Origin: Phoronis australis
Taxonomy: Eukaryota; Phoronida; Phoronidae
Assembly: GCA_002633005.1 (NCBI GenBank)
Contig: NMRA01000804.1
Location: 37,621 to 74,416 of the forward strand
Reading direction: 5' to 3'
DNA: 36,796 nt
The position numbers were made by a program, and so were the translations under genes. Of this stretch, positions 35,501 through 36,796 are shown one piece after another (position 1 is the first letter of the stretch; every line of letters begins with the position of its first letter). The notes under the pieces are model-generated. The model saw only the letters and a program-made list of their open reading frames with translations, ran no database searches and was not told where the DNA came from.

Positions 35501-35771
35501 TCTGTTACTTTATCATTGTATATTGTAGGTATTCTGTGGTAATGTGTTATACTAGAGTATGATACATTTACTATAACAACTGTACAGTAGATGTTACTAT
35601 AATAACTGTACAGTAGTTGTTACTATAACAACTGTACAGTAGTTATTACTGACTATTCTGTTATATTTTAGACCTTACTTACTAGAGTGTCCTAACAAAG
35701 AAGTCAGGGAGGCCTTCGGTAGAGTCTTACAAAAACTTATGGCAGCATTCTTCCAGCACGGTGGTATAACA
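2381..35771 (+). CDS. USP24: USP24 ortholog, partial gene (41 exons, both ends missing)
   Basis: Ubiquitin-specific protease of the USP24/USP9X/fat facets group, a very large cysteine deubiquitinase that removes ubiquitin from target proteins; securin and DDB2 are reported targets of the human enzyme. Forty-one exons joined at GT/AG sites keep one reading frame, apart from a gap at n 31358, and give about 2,000 codons of a protein that is about 2,620 residues in human. USP24 rather than USP9X is indicated by [47 protein letters not shown] and KMPARI. Order: helical repeats, ubiquitin-like domain, Ser-Pro linker, more helical repeats, peptidase domain, start of the C-terminal helical region. 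The N-terminal UBA region and last several hundred residues are outside the window. The catalytic-His segment is missing at the gap. Silent differences only between duplicated exons suggest a live gene. Family assignment is from memory of the human protein. Confidence 0.95.
3507..3647 (+). CDS. USP24: USP24 exon 2
   Basis: Acceptor CTTTGTTGCAG, donor GTGCGT, 47 codons, phase 0. [13 protein letters not shown] matches the NPDNEYHFKNR stretch of human USP24 and continues exon 1 directly. This is the copy in correct gene order. The following 646-bp intron holds nothing recognised. Confidence 0.93.
4294..4359 (+). CDS. USP24: USP24 exon 3
   Basis: Short exon of 22 codons, acceptor TATTTTCAG, donor GTAAGC, phase 0. 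[14 protein letters not shown] aligns with the FGELGGFAAIQAKL helix of human USP24. The following 817-bp intron holds nothing recognised. Confidence 0.9.
5177..5317 (+). CDS. USP24: USP24 exon 4
   Basis: Acceptor GTTTTGCAG, donor GTAGGC, 47 codons, phase 0. [16 protein letters not shown] matches LIQPLGVCAEYLNSS of human USP24, and the exon ends in NELKDK like EKDLKDK. The following 914-bp intron holds nothing recognised. Confidence 0.94.
6232..6390 (+). CDS. USP24: USP24 exon 5
   Basis: Acceptor GTTTAAAACAG, donor GTAAGT, 53 codons, phase 0. [15 protein letters not shown] and [18 protein letters not shown] match the human protein closely (ELLSAVKLLC, LRMLKSPHFSAKMNSLK). The frame is open for some bases before the acceptor but that part does not match. 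The following 570-bp intron holds nothing recognised. Confidence 0.95.
6961..7075 (+). CDS. USP24: USP24 exon 6
   Basis: Acceptor TTGCCCACAG, donor GTAAGG, ends in phase 1. [15 protein letters not shown] and [16 protein letters not shown] are near-identical to human USP24. The following 1,571-bp intron has a 30-bp direct repeat at 8112-8171 and two copies of a short motif (GGGTCAACTACTAG at about 7963 and 8336) but no element I can name. Confidence 0.96.
8112..8171. repeat. Two tandem 30-bp repeats
   Basis: Two perfect head-to-tail copies beginning ACATCAAATTAGCATACG, at 8112-8141 and 8142-8171, in the intron between exons 6 and 7. Confidence 0.9.
8647..8858 (+). CDS. USP24: USP24 exon 7
   Basis: Acceptor GTGCTACAG; the first two bases complete a Gly codon begun in exon 6, giving [18 protein letters not shown]. 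Ends LVQK before donor GTAGAA, phase 0. Matches GNIDQAQYCDRIKGI and the helix ending FVLIQK of human USP24. The following 766-bp intron holds nothing recognised. Confidence 0.96.
9625..9720 (+). CDS. USP24: USP24 exon 8 (with repeated donor)
   Basis: Acceptor TTTTCCCCAG, 32 codons, [20 protein letters not shown] matching human SWETESDRVRQKLLSLIGRI. The end is placed at AGG|GTTGGT after ITTR, because exon 9 then continues [12 protein letters not shown] in phase 0. The last 12 exon bases and this donor recur twice downstream in a 54-bp repeat, so longer forms adding 18 or 36 residues are possible. Confidence 0.9.
9709..9840 (+). repeat. 54-bp tandem repeat carrying the exon 8 donor
   Basis: Two full 54-bp units start at 9709 and 9763, and a partial third starts at 9817. 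Each has ATTACCACYAGG|GTTGGT, the exon end plus donor. The reading frame is open through all of it; each unit would add [18 protein letters not shown]. The rest of the 615-bp intron, to 10335, holds nothing else recognised. Confidence 0.9.
10336..10497 (+). CDS. USP24: USP24 exon 9
   Basis: Acceptor TCTCCTCAG, donor GTAAGA, 54 codons, phase 0. [28 protein letters not shown] and [11 protein letters not shown] all match human USP24. The following 715-bp intron holds nothing recognised. Confidence 0.96.
11213..11446 (+). CDS. USP24: USP24 exon 10
   Basis: Acceptor GTACCTCCAG, donor GTAAGT, 78 codons, phase 0. [30 protein letters not shown] and [12 protein letters not shown] match human VWVVPALRQLHEIT, EIVKLVTGSLIACH and STLVDGRY. 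About 25 residues present in human before VWVVPAL are absent here, by a shorter loop or a missed small exon. The following 680-bp intron holds nothing recognised. Confidence 0.95.
12127..12258 (+). CDS. USP24: USP24 exon 11
   Basis: Acceptor CACATTTCAG, donor GTGAGT, 44 codons, phase 0. [20 protein letters not shown] matches human LAFFLQEATLYLGWNRAKEI, ending DWDKE like ELDRE. The following 445-bp intron holds nothing recognised. Confidence 0.95.
12704..12815 (+). CDS. USP24: USP24 exon 12
   Basis: Acceptor TTTCTCCACAG, donor GTAAGC, ends in phase 1. [18 protein letters not shown] matches MCFEWFTKGQHDLESDVQ of human USP24. The 832-bp intron that follows begins almost at once with a 52-bp minisatellite; the rest of it holds nothing recognised. 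Confidence 0.94.
12841..13048. repeat. Minisatellite, four 52-bp units
   Basis: Units start TGATGTGKAGTGCTCACAC at 12841, 12893, 12945 and 12997, nearly identical, only 25 bp downstream of the exon 12 donor. The close identity points to recent expansion. Confidence 0.95.
13648..13721 (+). CDS. USP24: USP24 exon 13
   Basis: Acceptor TTTGGTAG, donor GTAAGT. The first two bases complete Gly, giving [20 protein letters not shown], matching human GFNLFKTFFENVNLCDHRLK. Ends in phase 0. The 827-bp intron that follows starts with a 48-bp duplication; the rest holds nothing recognised. Confidence 0.94.
13734..13829. repeat. Two 48-bp direct repeats beside the exon 13 donor
   Basis: Copies start GGCTTYGGCCTGGTC at 13734 and 13782 with a few differences. 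The first begins 12 bp after the donor GT. Confidence 0.85.
14549..14692 (+). CDS. USP24: USP24 exon 14
   Basis: Acceptor TTACTTTCAG, donor GTTGGT, 48 codons, phase 0. [15 protein letters not shown] and [10 protein letters not shown] match [15 protein letters not shown] and YINLNPRLKK of human USP24. The donor is the same weak GTTGGT used by exon 8. The following 336-bp intron holds nothing recognised. Confidence 0.95.
15029..15201 (+). CDS. USP24: USP24 exon 15
   Basis: Acceptor TCTCATCCAG, donor GTGCGT, ends in phase 2. [17 protein letters not shown] matches human LHKKFIADCYTRLEAAS; the rest, to NVPKPL, covers a region that varies among homologs. The 621-bp intron that follows ends in the six-unit repeat described separately; its 5' part holds nothing recognised. 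Confidence 0.94.
15476..15841 (+). repeat. Six 61-bp units, each with an exon 16-like acceptor
   Basis: Units start GGCAGCTGGTATCATATT at 15476, 15537, 15598, 15659, 15720 and 15781. Each holds a pyrimidine-rich TCTSYTGTAG|GT acceptor followed by an exon-like start, at 15518, 15579, 15640, 15701, 15762 and the real one, 15823. In three units the acceptor is followed by GTATGAG, which also resembles a donor. Confidence 0.95.
15823..16000 (+). CDS. USP24: USP24 exon 16
   Basis: Acceptor CTGCTGTAG; the first base completes Arg from exon 15. [20 protein letters not shown] and [18 protein letters not shown] match human KLVIIERLLLLAERYVITIE and [18 protein letters not shown]. It opens the ubiquitin-like domain. 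The end is before GTAAGG, phase 0. The following 493-bp intron has short 10-bp GGAAAGTCAT repeats at about 16131-16166 and nothing else. Confidence 0.95.
16494..16592 (+). CDS. USP24: USP24 exon 17 (ubiquitin-like domain)
   Basis: Acceptor CTTCCATTTTAG, donor GTAGGG, 33 codons, phase 0. [20 protein letters not shown] then VQIYANEKL match the first helix and following strand of the ubiquitin-like domain in human USP24 (ETIGSVRWKIA, NIQIFTNDSL). The following 469-bp intron holds nothing recognised. Confidence 0.92.
17062..17208 (+). CDS. USP24: USP24 exon 18 (ubiquitin-like domain end)
   Basis: Acceptor TATTTACAG, donor GTACAT, 49 codons, phase 0. [20 protein letters not shown] matches human [20 protein letters not shown], the last strand of the domain, then a Ser/Thr-rich linker begins. 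The following intron is 269 bp. Confidence 0.95.
17478..17687 (+). CDS. USP24: USP24 exon 19
   Basis: Acceptor GTCCTCCAG, donor GTCAGT, 70 codons, phase 0. [40 protein letters not shown] and [10 protein letters not shown] match human MEQEKSLPGVVMALVCNVFD, MLYQLANLEEPRITLRVRKL and LLLIPTDPAI. The following 531-bp intron holds nothing recognised. Confidence 0.96.
18219..18404 (+). CDS. USP24: USP24 exon 20 (Ser-Pro linker)
   Basis: Acceptor TATATTCTAG, donor GTAATA, 62 codons, phase 0. The first half is a disordered-looking linker with seven S/T-P dipeptides in about 33 residues ([24 protein letters not shown]), candidate sites for proline-directed kinases. The second half, [11 protein letters not shown], is identical to human and anchors the frame. 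The following 559-bp intron holds nothing recognised. Confidence 0.95.
18964..19157 (+). CDS. USP24: USP24 exon 21
   Basis: Acceptor AATCTCAG, donor GTAAAG, ends in phase 2. [37 protein letters not shown] and YAICLQLA match human [28 protein letters not shown] and YSICLQLA. The following 660-bp intron holds nothing recognised. Confidence 0.96.
19818..20046 (+). CDS. USP24: USP24 exon 22 (low-complexity linker)
   Basis: Acceptor TCTCTCACTAG; completes Arg to give [10 protein letters not shown], matching ARFLLVGQTM. The rest is a Ser/Ala/Gly-rich linker ([14 protein letters not shown]) ending SRAIQ before donor GTAGCT, phase 0. Linker length and content differ from human. The following 574-bp intron holds nothing recognised. 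Confidence 0.92.
20621..20777 (+). CDS. USP24: USP24 exon 23
   Basis: Acceptor TTGTCCTGCAG, donor GTAAAC, ends in phase 1. [20 protein letters not shown] and [16 protein letters not shown] match human VSDFTSTVACFMRLSWAAAA and GRLDLVGSSQPIKESN. The following 375-bp intron holds nothing recognised. Confidence 0.96.
21153..21308 (+). CDS. USP24: USP24 exon 24
   Basis: Acceptor TTTACTCACCAG, donor GTACGG, phase 1 in and out. Ser-rich start, then [20 protein letters not shown] and [14 protein letters not shown] match human LHAGICVRQQSVSTKDSLIA and ALSLLVTCLQLRSQ. The following 599-bp intron holds nothing recognised. Confidence 0.96.
21908..22151 (+). CDS. USP24: USP24 exon 25
   Basis: Acceptor CTGTTGCAG, donor GTAGGA, ends in phase 2. 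[19 protein letters not shown] matches human ASFYNLPCVADFIIDILLG, and the exon continues through [16 protein letters not shown] like NQFLLGVILTAQLPLW. The following 532-bp intron holds nothing recognised. Confidence 0.96.
22684..22745 (+). CDS. USP24: USP24 exon 26
   Basis: Short 62-bp exon, acceptor CATTTTCAG, donor GTGAGT, ends in phase 1. [20 protein letters not shown] matches human RLLSQCMEYFDLRCQLLDDL. The following 831-bp intron contains an open stretch (22759-23046) with no protein likeness and otherwise nothing recognised. Confidence 0.94.
23577..23762 (+). CDS. USP24: USP24 exon 27
   Basis: Acceptor TACTTCCCCAG, donor GTGAGT, phase 1 in and out. [17 protein letters not shown] and [20 protein letters not shown] match human ISPATMLEDEITWLDNF and EADNILLAGHLRLIKTLLSL. 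The following 1,462-bp intron is mostly occupied by the TTAA-bounded element. Confidence 0.96.
23917..25075. mobile_element. Probable non-autonomous piggyBac-type (TTAA) element
   Basis: Bounded by TTAA at both ends with matching inverted ends: TTAACTCATTCGACCCTGAG at 23917 on the + strand and TTAACTCATTCCTCCCTGAT read from 25075 on the - strand. TTAA target duplications are the hallmark of piggyBac-type DNA transposons. About 1.16 kb long with no transposase ORF. A short acidic open stretch on the - strand (about 24248-24367) and a degraded second copy may be remnants of one. The superfamily call is inference from the ends. Confidence 0.7.
25225..25342 (+). CDS. USP24: USP24 exon 28
   Basis: Acceptor TTCCTGTTGCAG, donor GTAAGG, ends in phase 2. 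[20 protein letters not shown] aligns with human GSSLIKPLLDDFLFRASRII. The following 431-bp intron holds nothing recognised. Confidence 0.94.
25774..25918 (+). CDS. USP24: USP24 exon 29
   Basis: Acceptor TGATATTCTAG, donor GTGAGC, ends in phase 0. [20 protein letters not shown] and [17 protein letters not shown] align with human KCSTADSRLAAYEVLVMLAD and LLSMHHQPDPALTKEFD. The following intron is 278 bp. Confidence 0.95.
26197..26357 (+). CDS. USP24: USP24 exon 30 (peptidase Cys box)
   Basis: Acceptor TCCTATTAG, donor GTGAGA, ends in phase 2. [20 protein letters not shown] leads into [12 protein letters not shown], the USP Cys box; the catalytic Cys is the TGT at 26263-26265. Near-identical to human [20 protein letters not shown] and the following ATCYMN. 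The following 695-bp intron holds nothing recognised. Confidence 0.98.
27053..27233 (+). CDS. USP24: USP24 exon 31 (peptidase)
   Basis: Acceptor GGTTGTTTCAG; completes Ser to give [20 protein letters not shown], matching human [39 protein letters not shown] is the USP QQDA.EF motif. Ends in phase 0 before GTCAGT. The following 355-bp intron holds nothing recognised. Confidence 0.97.
27589..27671 (+). CDS. USP24: USP24 exon 32 (first CxxC)
   Basis: Acceptor GATTCTACAG, donor GTGGGT, ends in phase 2. [19 protein letters not shown] then ICNGCPHR matches human MGRDQIFKNTFQGIYSDQK and ICKDCPHR. CNGC is the first half of the peptidase zinc ribbon. The following 1,413-bp intron carries a 20-bp and a 24-bp minisatellite. 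Confidence 0.96.
27861..28330. repeat. 20-bp minisatellite, about 23 units
   Basis: Units of the form TCCCTTGAAGTCAATAGGGT run for about 470 bp, very regular at first and more diverged towards the 3' end. No separate spacers, so it is a direct tandem array and not a CRISPR. Between it and the next array (28331-28858) I see only three 14-bp CCTGGATGACTTCA repeats at about 28567-28608. Confidence 0.95.
28859..29084 (+). repeat. 24-bp minisatellite running into the exon 33 acceptor
   Basis: Ten units starting CATTATGT at 28859 (22 bp), then every 24 bp from 28881 to 29073. Most read CATTATGTGTAAGCCTGATA, so most contain a donor-like GTAAGC or GTAAGT. The last unit becomes CATTATGTGCAG, the acceptor. 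The + frame that enters exon 33 stays open through the array, reading CKPDIPIM repeats. Confidence 0.93.
29085..29223 (+). CDS. USP24: USP24 exon 33 (second CxxC)
   Basis: Acceptor CATTATGTGCAG; completes Arg to give [15 protein letters not shown], matching human [35 protein letters not shown] then KCGEK matches SLDQFVRGEVLEGSNAYYCE and KCKEK; CEKC is the second zinc pair. Ends in phase 0 at GTGAGT. Both flanks are minisatellites that keep its frame open. Confidence 0.97.
29231..29405. repeat. 21-bp minisatellite after the exon 33 donor
   Basis: Eight 21-bp units of the form TCATGGGGTCATGCTTGTGG, starting 7 bp after the donor GT, plus a partial ninth. The exon 33 frame continues open through it to 29454. 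Further into the intron (29455-30047) I see nothing recognised. Confidence 0.93.
30048..30395 (+). repeat. 49-bp repeat with seven exon 34 acceptors
   Basis: CTGCAG acceptors end at 30086, 30135, 30184, 30233, 30282, 30331 and 30380 (real), exactly 49 bp apart. Each is preceded by TTCTYCACTGCAG and followed by a copy of the first 15 exon bases, (A/T)GAGACACCATGAAG. The repeat therefore spans the intron/exon boundary. Confidence 0.95.
30381..30500 (+). CDS. USP24: USP24 exon 34 (peptidase, QLKRF)
   Basis: Acceptor TTCACTGCAG, donor GTGAGT, 40 codons, phase 0. [20 protein letters not shown] then [20 protein letters not shown] matches human RITVKRTCIKSLPSVLVIHL and MRFGFDWESGRSIKYDEQIR, the USP LKRF region. 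Of seven identical-looking acceptors only this one gives an open frame. The following 737-bp intron holds nothing recognised. Confidence 0.95.
31238..31357 (+). CDS. USP24: USP24 exon 35, cut at the n
   Basis: Acceptor [30 protein letters not shown] matches human FPWMLNMEPYTVSGMARQDS, then an acidic linker ([11 protein letters not shown]) runs to the ambiguous base 31358. The next expected segment, the conserved stretch around GHYYSFI with the catalytic His, is absent, so this exon is incomplete or its successor is lost. Confidence 0.93.
31358..31358. other. Ambiguous base hiding a missing USP24 segment
   Basis: A single n between the exon 35 linker and KNKWFKFND. About 20-40 residues, including the catalytic His expected in all active USPs, should lie here. 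The n therefore most likely stands for a gap of unknown length. Confidence 0.85.
31375..31490 (+). CDS. USP24: USP24 exon 36 (KWFKFND box)
   Basis: Start set at 31375 because TTGTCCAATCCTAG looks like an acceptor just upstream; if the n hides nothing, coding would instead run through from exon 35. [19 protein letters not shown] and [14 protein letters not shown] match human KGKWYKFNDTVIEEFDLND and ECFGGEYRPKVYDQ. The Asn of FND sits at the third triad position. Ends in phase 1 at GTGAGT. Confidence 0.88.
32041..32117. repeat. 40-bp direct repeat abutting the exon 37 acceptor
   Basis: Copies begin GTTGAGTTCCTAAACAGTG at 32041 and 32081; the second runs into TTCCTTTAG. AACAGTGTAAAC (32053-32064) and GTTTACACTGTT (32072-32083) form a perfect 12-bp inverted repeat with a 7-nt loop. 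The rest of this 632-bp intron (31491-32040) holds nothing recognised. Confidence 0.9.
32123..32261 (+). CDS. USP24: USP24 exon 37 (end of peptidase domain)
   Basis: Acceptor TTTCCTTTAG, donor GTAACA, ends in phase 2. [16 protein letters not shown] matches the closing USP motif of human USP24 (RRRYWNAYMLFYQRV); [17 protein letters not shown] matches SPVLPKKSRVSVVRQ. The following 1,052-bp intron contains the tRNA-like element at 32953-33131 and nothing else recognised. Confidence 0.96.
32953..33131. repeat. tRNA-like fold-back element, copy 1
   Basis: Starts GCCAATAGTGAA and AGAAAAATCAGG like 36424 onward, then runs in the reverse sense of the 36.4-kb copy: GCAAAAGGTGAAATGCTGC, GGCTGCAAACAGTAATTGCA, ATATCCGGTCCTC, and ends in a tRNA 5'-half-like stretch to AGGCCGGCAG. 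Homologous to 36424-36655 with the middle inverted. Confidence 0.75.
33314..33518 (+). CDS. USP24: USP24 exon 38
   Basis: Acceptor CATTGCGTAG, donor GTAAGC, ends in phase 0. [20 protein letters not shown] and [18 protein letters not shown] match human KGEKKGLFVEKMPARIYQMV and [18 protein letters not shown]. The following 817-bp intron holds nothing recognised. Confidence 0.97.
34336..34439 (+). CDS. USP24: USP24 exon 39
   Basis: Acceptor GTCATTCCAG, donor GTAAAC, ends in phase 2. [20 protein letters not shown] aligns with human SLQLAIQFLFQTYLRTKKKL. The following 836-bp intron has a 35-bp duplication at 34824-34893 and three diverged copies of a TGTGTACACCAGTCTCCAAT motif at about 35060-35200. 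Confidence 0.93.
34824..34893. repeat. Two tandem 35-bp repeats
   Basis: Perfect copies beginning TATAGTGCTCACATCTGACG at 34824 and 34859 in the intron between exons 39 and 40. Confidence 0.9.
35276..35389 (+). CDS. USP24: USP24 exon 40
   Basis: Acceptor CATGTTTCAG; completes Arg, then [20 protein letters not shown] and CQWMIRYM align with human DTEEWIATIEALLSKSFDA and CQWLVEYF. Donor GTAACT, phase 2. The following 282-bp intron ends in a 26-bp tandem repeat. Confidence 0.92.
35569..35646. repeat. Three 26-bp units upstream of exon 41
   Basis: Units start TACTATAAYAACTGTACAGT at 35569, 35595 and 35621, ending 25 bp before the exon 41 acceptor. Confidence 0.92.
35672..35771 (+). CDS. USP24: USP24 exon 41, last in the window
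   Basis: Acceptor TTATATTTTAG; completes Arg, then [20 protein letters not shown] aligns with human FLLECNVREVRVAVATILE. Ends in phase 0 at GTGAGT. The next human segment (the helices after YQDKLKSL) is not found downstream, so the gene continues past the window. Confidence 0.94.
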
Positions 35772-36423
35772 GTGAGTTCCTCTGCGCATTTGACATACCT
35801 TTTTTTACCTTATCTTATCACTCTTATCCTGTCACACTCAAAAGGGAGTGTCCACTGACAGGTATTTTCCAAACTAAGTTTCCTCTTGCCAGTCTCTGCT
35901 GCTATTCATGTTCAAGTTCCGGAACTAGGATGTTATGATACTAGAGGGGGTGTGCTTCAATATAAATTTGAGTTGTTGATGAAGTTTGGATTGTGTGAAA
36001 GTATTCCGCTGGACCGATTTCATTTTCACATGACATTAGAGCGCTGTTCAGCAGTGGCAAGTTGTGGCATTATAGAGTGGTGTAGTTGTGTAATACAGTA
36101 GTGGTGTGGTGATGTGTAATACAGTAGTGGTATAGTATCACATTTATACAACCAGACTTCAGAAGGCTTCATAGTGTATGATCTTCCTTTATAACTTGAA
36201 AAACCTTTATATCACATGAAATGTCGTAGAGTTGAGTTAACTTGTTGCGTACTGTGTTAAATTTTAGACCAGAAAATTAGGTATGAAAGATTTATTCCCT
36301 CTCCTATTTTGATTACCCAACTTTTAATGCTGTTATAATGTATTGTGTTTTCTATTTGCCAATGCATAGCTTGAAATGCAAAAGCATTCTTATGACTTGT
36401 GAATTTTTACTCAATATACAGAT
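35772..36423. other. Start of the next intron, nothing assignable
   Basis: No USP24-like exon is seen here. An open stretch at 35886-36101 has no recognisable protein likeness. Short TACAGTAGTGGT duplications occur at about 36094-36132. Confidence 0.5.
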
Positions 36424-36655
36424 GCCAATAGTGAATCAAATAAACACAGAAAAATCAGGAGCTCCAACTGGGAATCGAACCACAAGTCTCTAGGTTGCCG
36501 GTCTAGTGCTCTCACCACTGAGCTACTGAGGACCCGATATCTGTGCAATTACTGTTTACAGCCAACTGTTATGTCATTCATACCATGAGCGGCATTTCAC
36601 CTTTTTCACACATGACCGGCAATCTGGAGACCTGTGGTTCGATTCCCAATTTTTA
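36424..36655. repeat. tRNA-like fold-back element, copy 2
   Basis: A full-length tRNA-like sequence on the - strand (about 36457-36535) has TAGCTCAGTGGTGAGAGC as box A and GGTTCGATTCC as box B. A second tRNA anticodon/T-arm-like stretch with GGTTCGATTCC lies on the + strand (about 36614-36650). The two form imperfect inverted ends around a middle shared with 32953-33131. Stems are poorly paired, so this is a tRNA-derived repeat and not a working tRNA. Confidence 0.75.
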
Positions 36656-36796
36656 ATCAAGTATGGTAAATCTCACCTGTTTAGGACAAGATATGGATGA
36701 CAAATGAAATTATATTAATTTCTCATTTTTTCATACAAAATATATTGCACCAAAGTAATGCTTTTCCATGTTCAAGTTTTGTATGTCTACCATCAA

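Noticed and set aside
35886-36101. Possible next USP24 exon after exon 41
   Set aside because: The translation does not resemble the expected following helices, and the boundaries do not show convincing splice sites.
36457-36535. A functional tRNA gene on the - strand
   Set aside because: Box A and box B are good, but acceptor and T stems pair poorly, the anticodon loop lacks T33, and the sequence belongs to a repeat with another copy in the window.

Overview
The window is animal nuclear DNA that holds part of one large, intron-rich gene on the + strand. Joining the exons at GT/AG splice sites gives about 2,000 codons that match, in order and almost end to end, the ubiquitin-specific protease USP24, the relative of USP9X/Drosophila fat facets with the Cys box [15 protein letters not shown]. 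Neither end of the gene is present. The N-terminal UBA region lies upstream and the C-terminal helical-repeat region lies downstream. Moderately AT-rich introns of about 270-1,570 bp, a small tRNA-like repeat, a TTAA-bounded transposon and many minisatellites at splice junctions suggest a marine invertebrate. Amphioxus (Branchiostoma) would fit best, but this is inference.

Layout. Bases 161-2260 are a diverged copy of 3100-5239. The copy carries exons 2, 3 and the first part of 4, placed BEFORE exon 1. It stops in mid-exon at a single n (2261), so it looks like an unmerged second haplotype or a misjoined contig rather than extra gene sequence. From 2381 to 35771 I place 41 exons. Exons 1-15 (2381-15201) encode the N-terminal helical-repeat region. 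Exons 16-18 (15823-17208) encode the ubiquitin-like domain. Exons 19-29 (17478-25918) encode the middle region, with a Ser-Pro-rich linker in exon 20. Exons 30-37 (26197-32261) encode the peptidase domain: Cys box, two CxxC zinc pairs, QLKRF motif and KWFKFND box. Exons 38-41 (33314-35771) begin the C-terminal region. A second n (31358) falls exactly where the segment with the catalytic His should be, and that segment is absent.

The introns hold the most unusual material. Tandem repeats repeatedly cover or abut splice sites. Three copies of the exon 8 donor lie in an open, in-frame 54-bp repeat. Six copies of the exon 16 acceptor lie in a 61-bp repeat, and seven copies of the exon 34 acceptor in a 49-bp repeat. 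Exon 33 has minisatellites with 3n-length units on both sides. Shorter arrays sit next to exons 12, 13, 37 and 41. One intron contains a probable non-autonomous piggyBac-type element (23917-25075). Two tRNA-like fold-back elements (32953-33131 and 36424-36655) share the same parts with the middle inverted. No other protein gene or functional RNA gene is supported.
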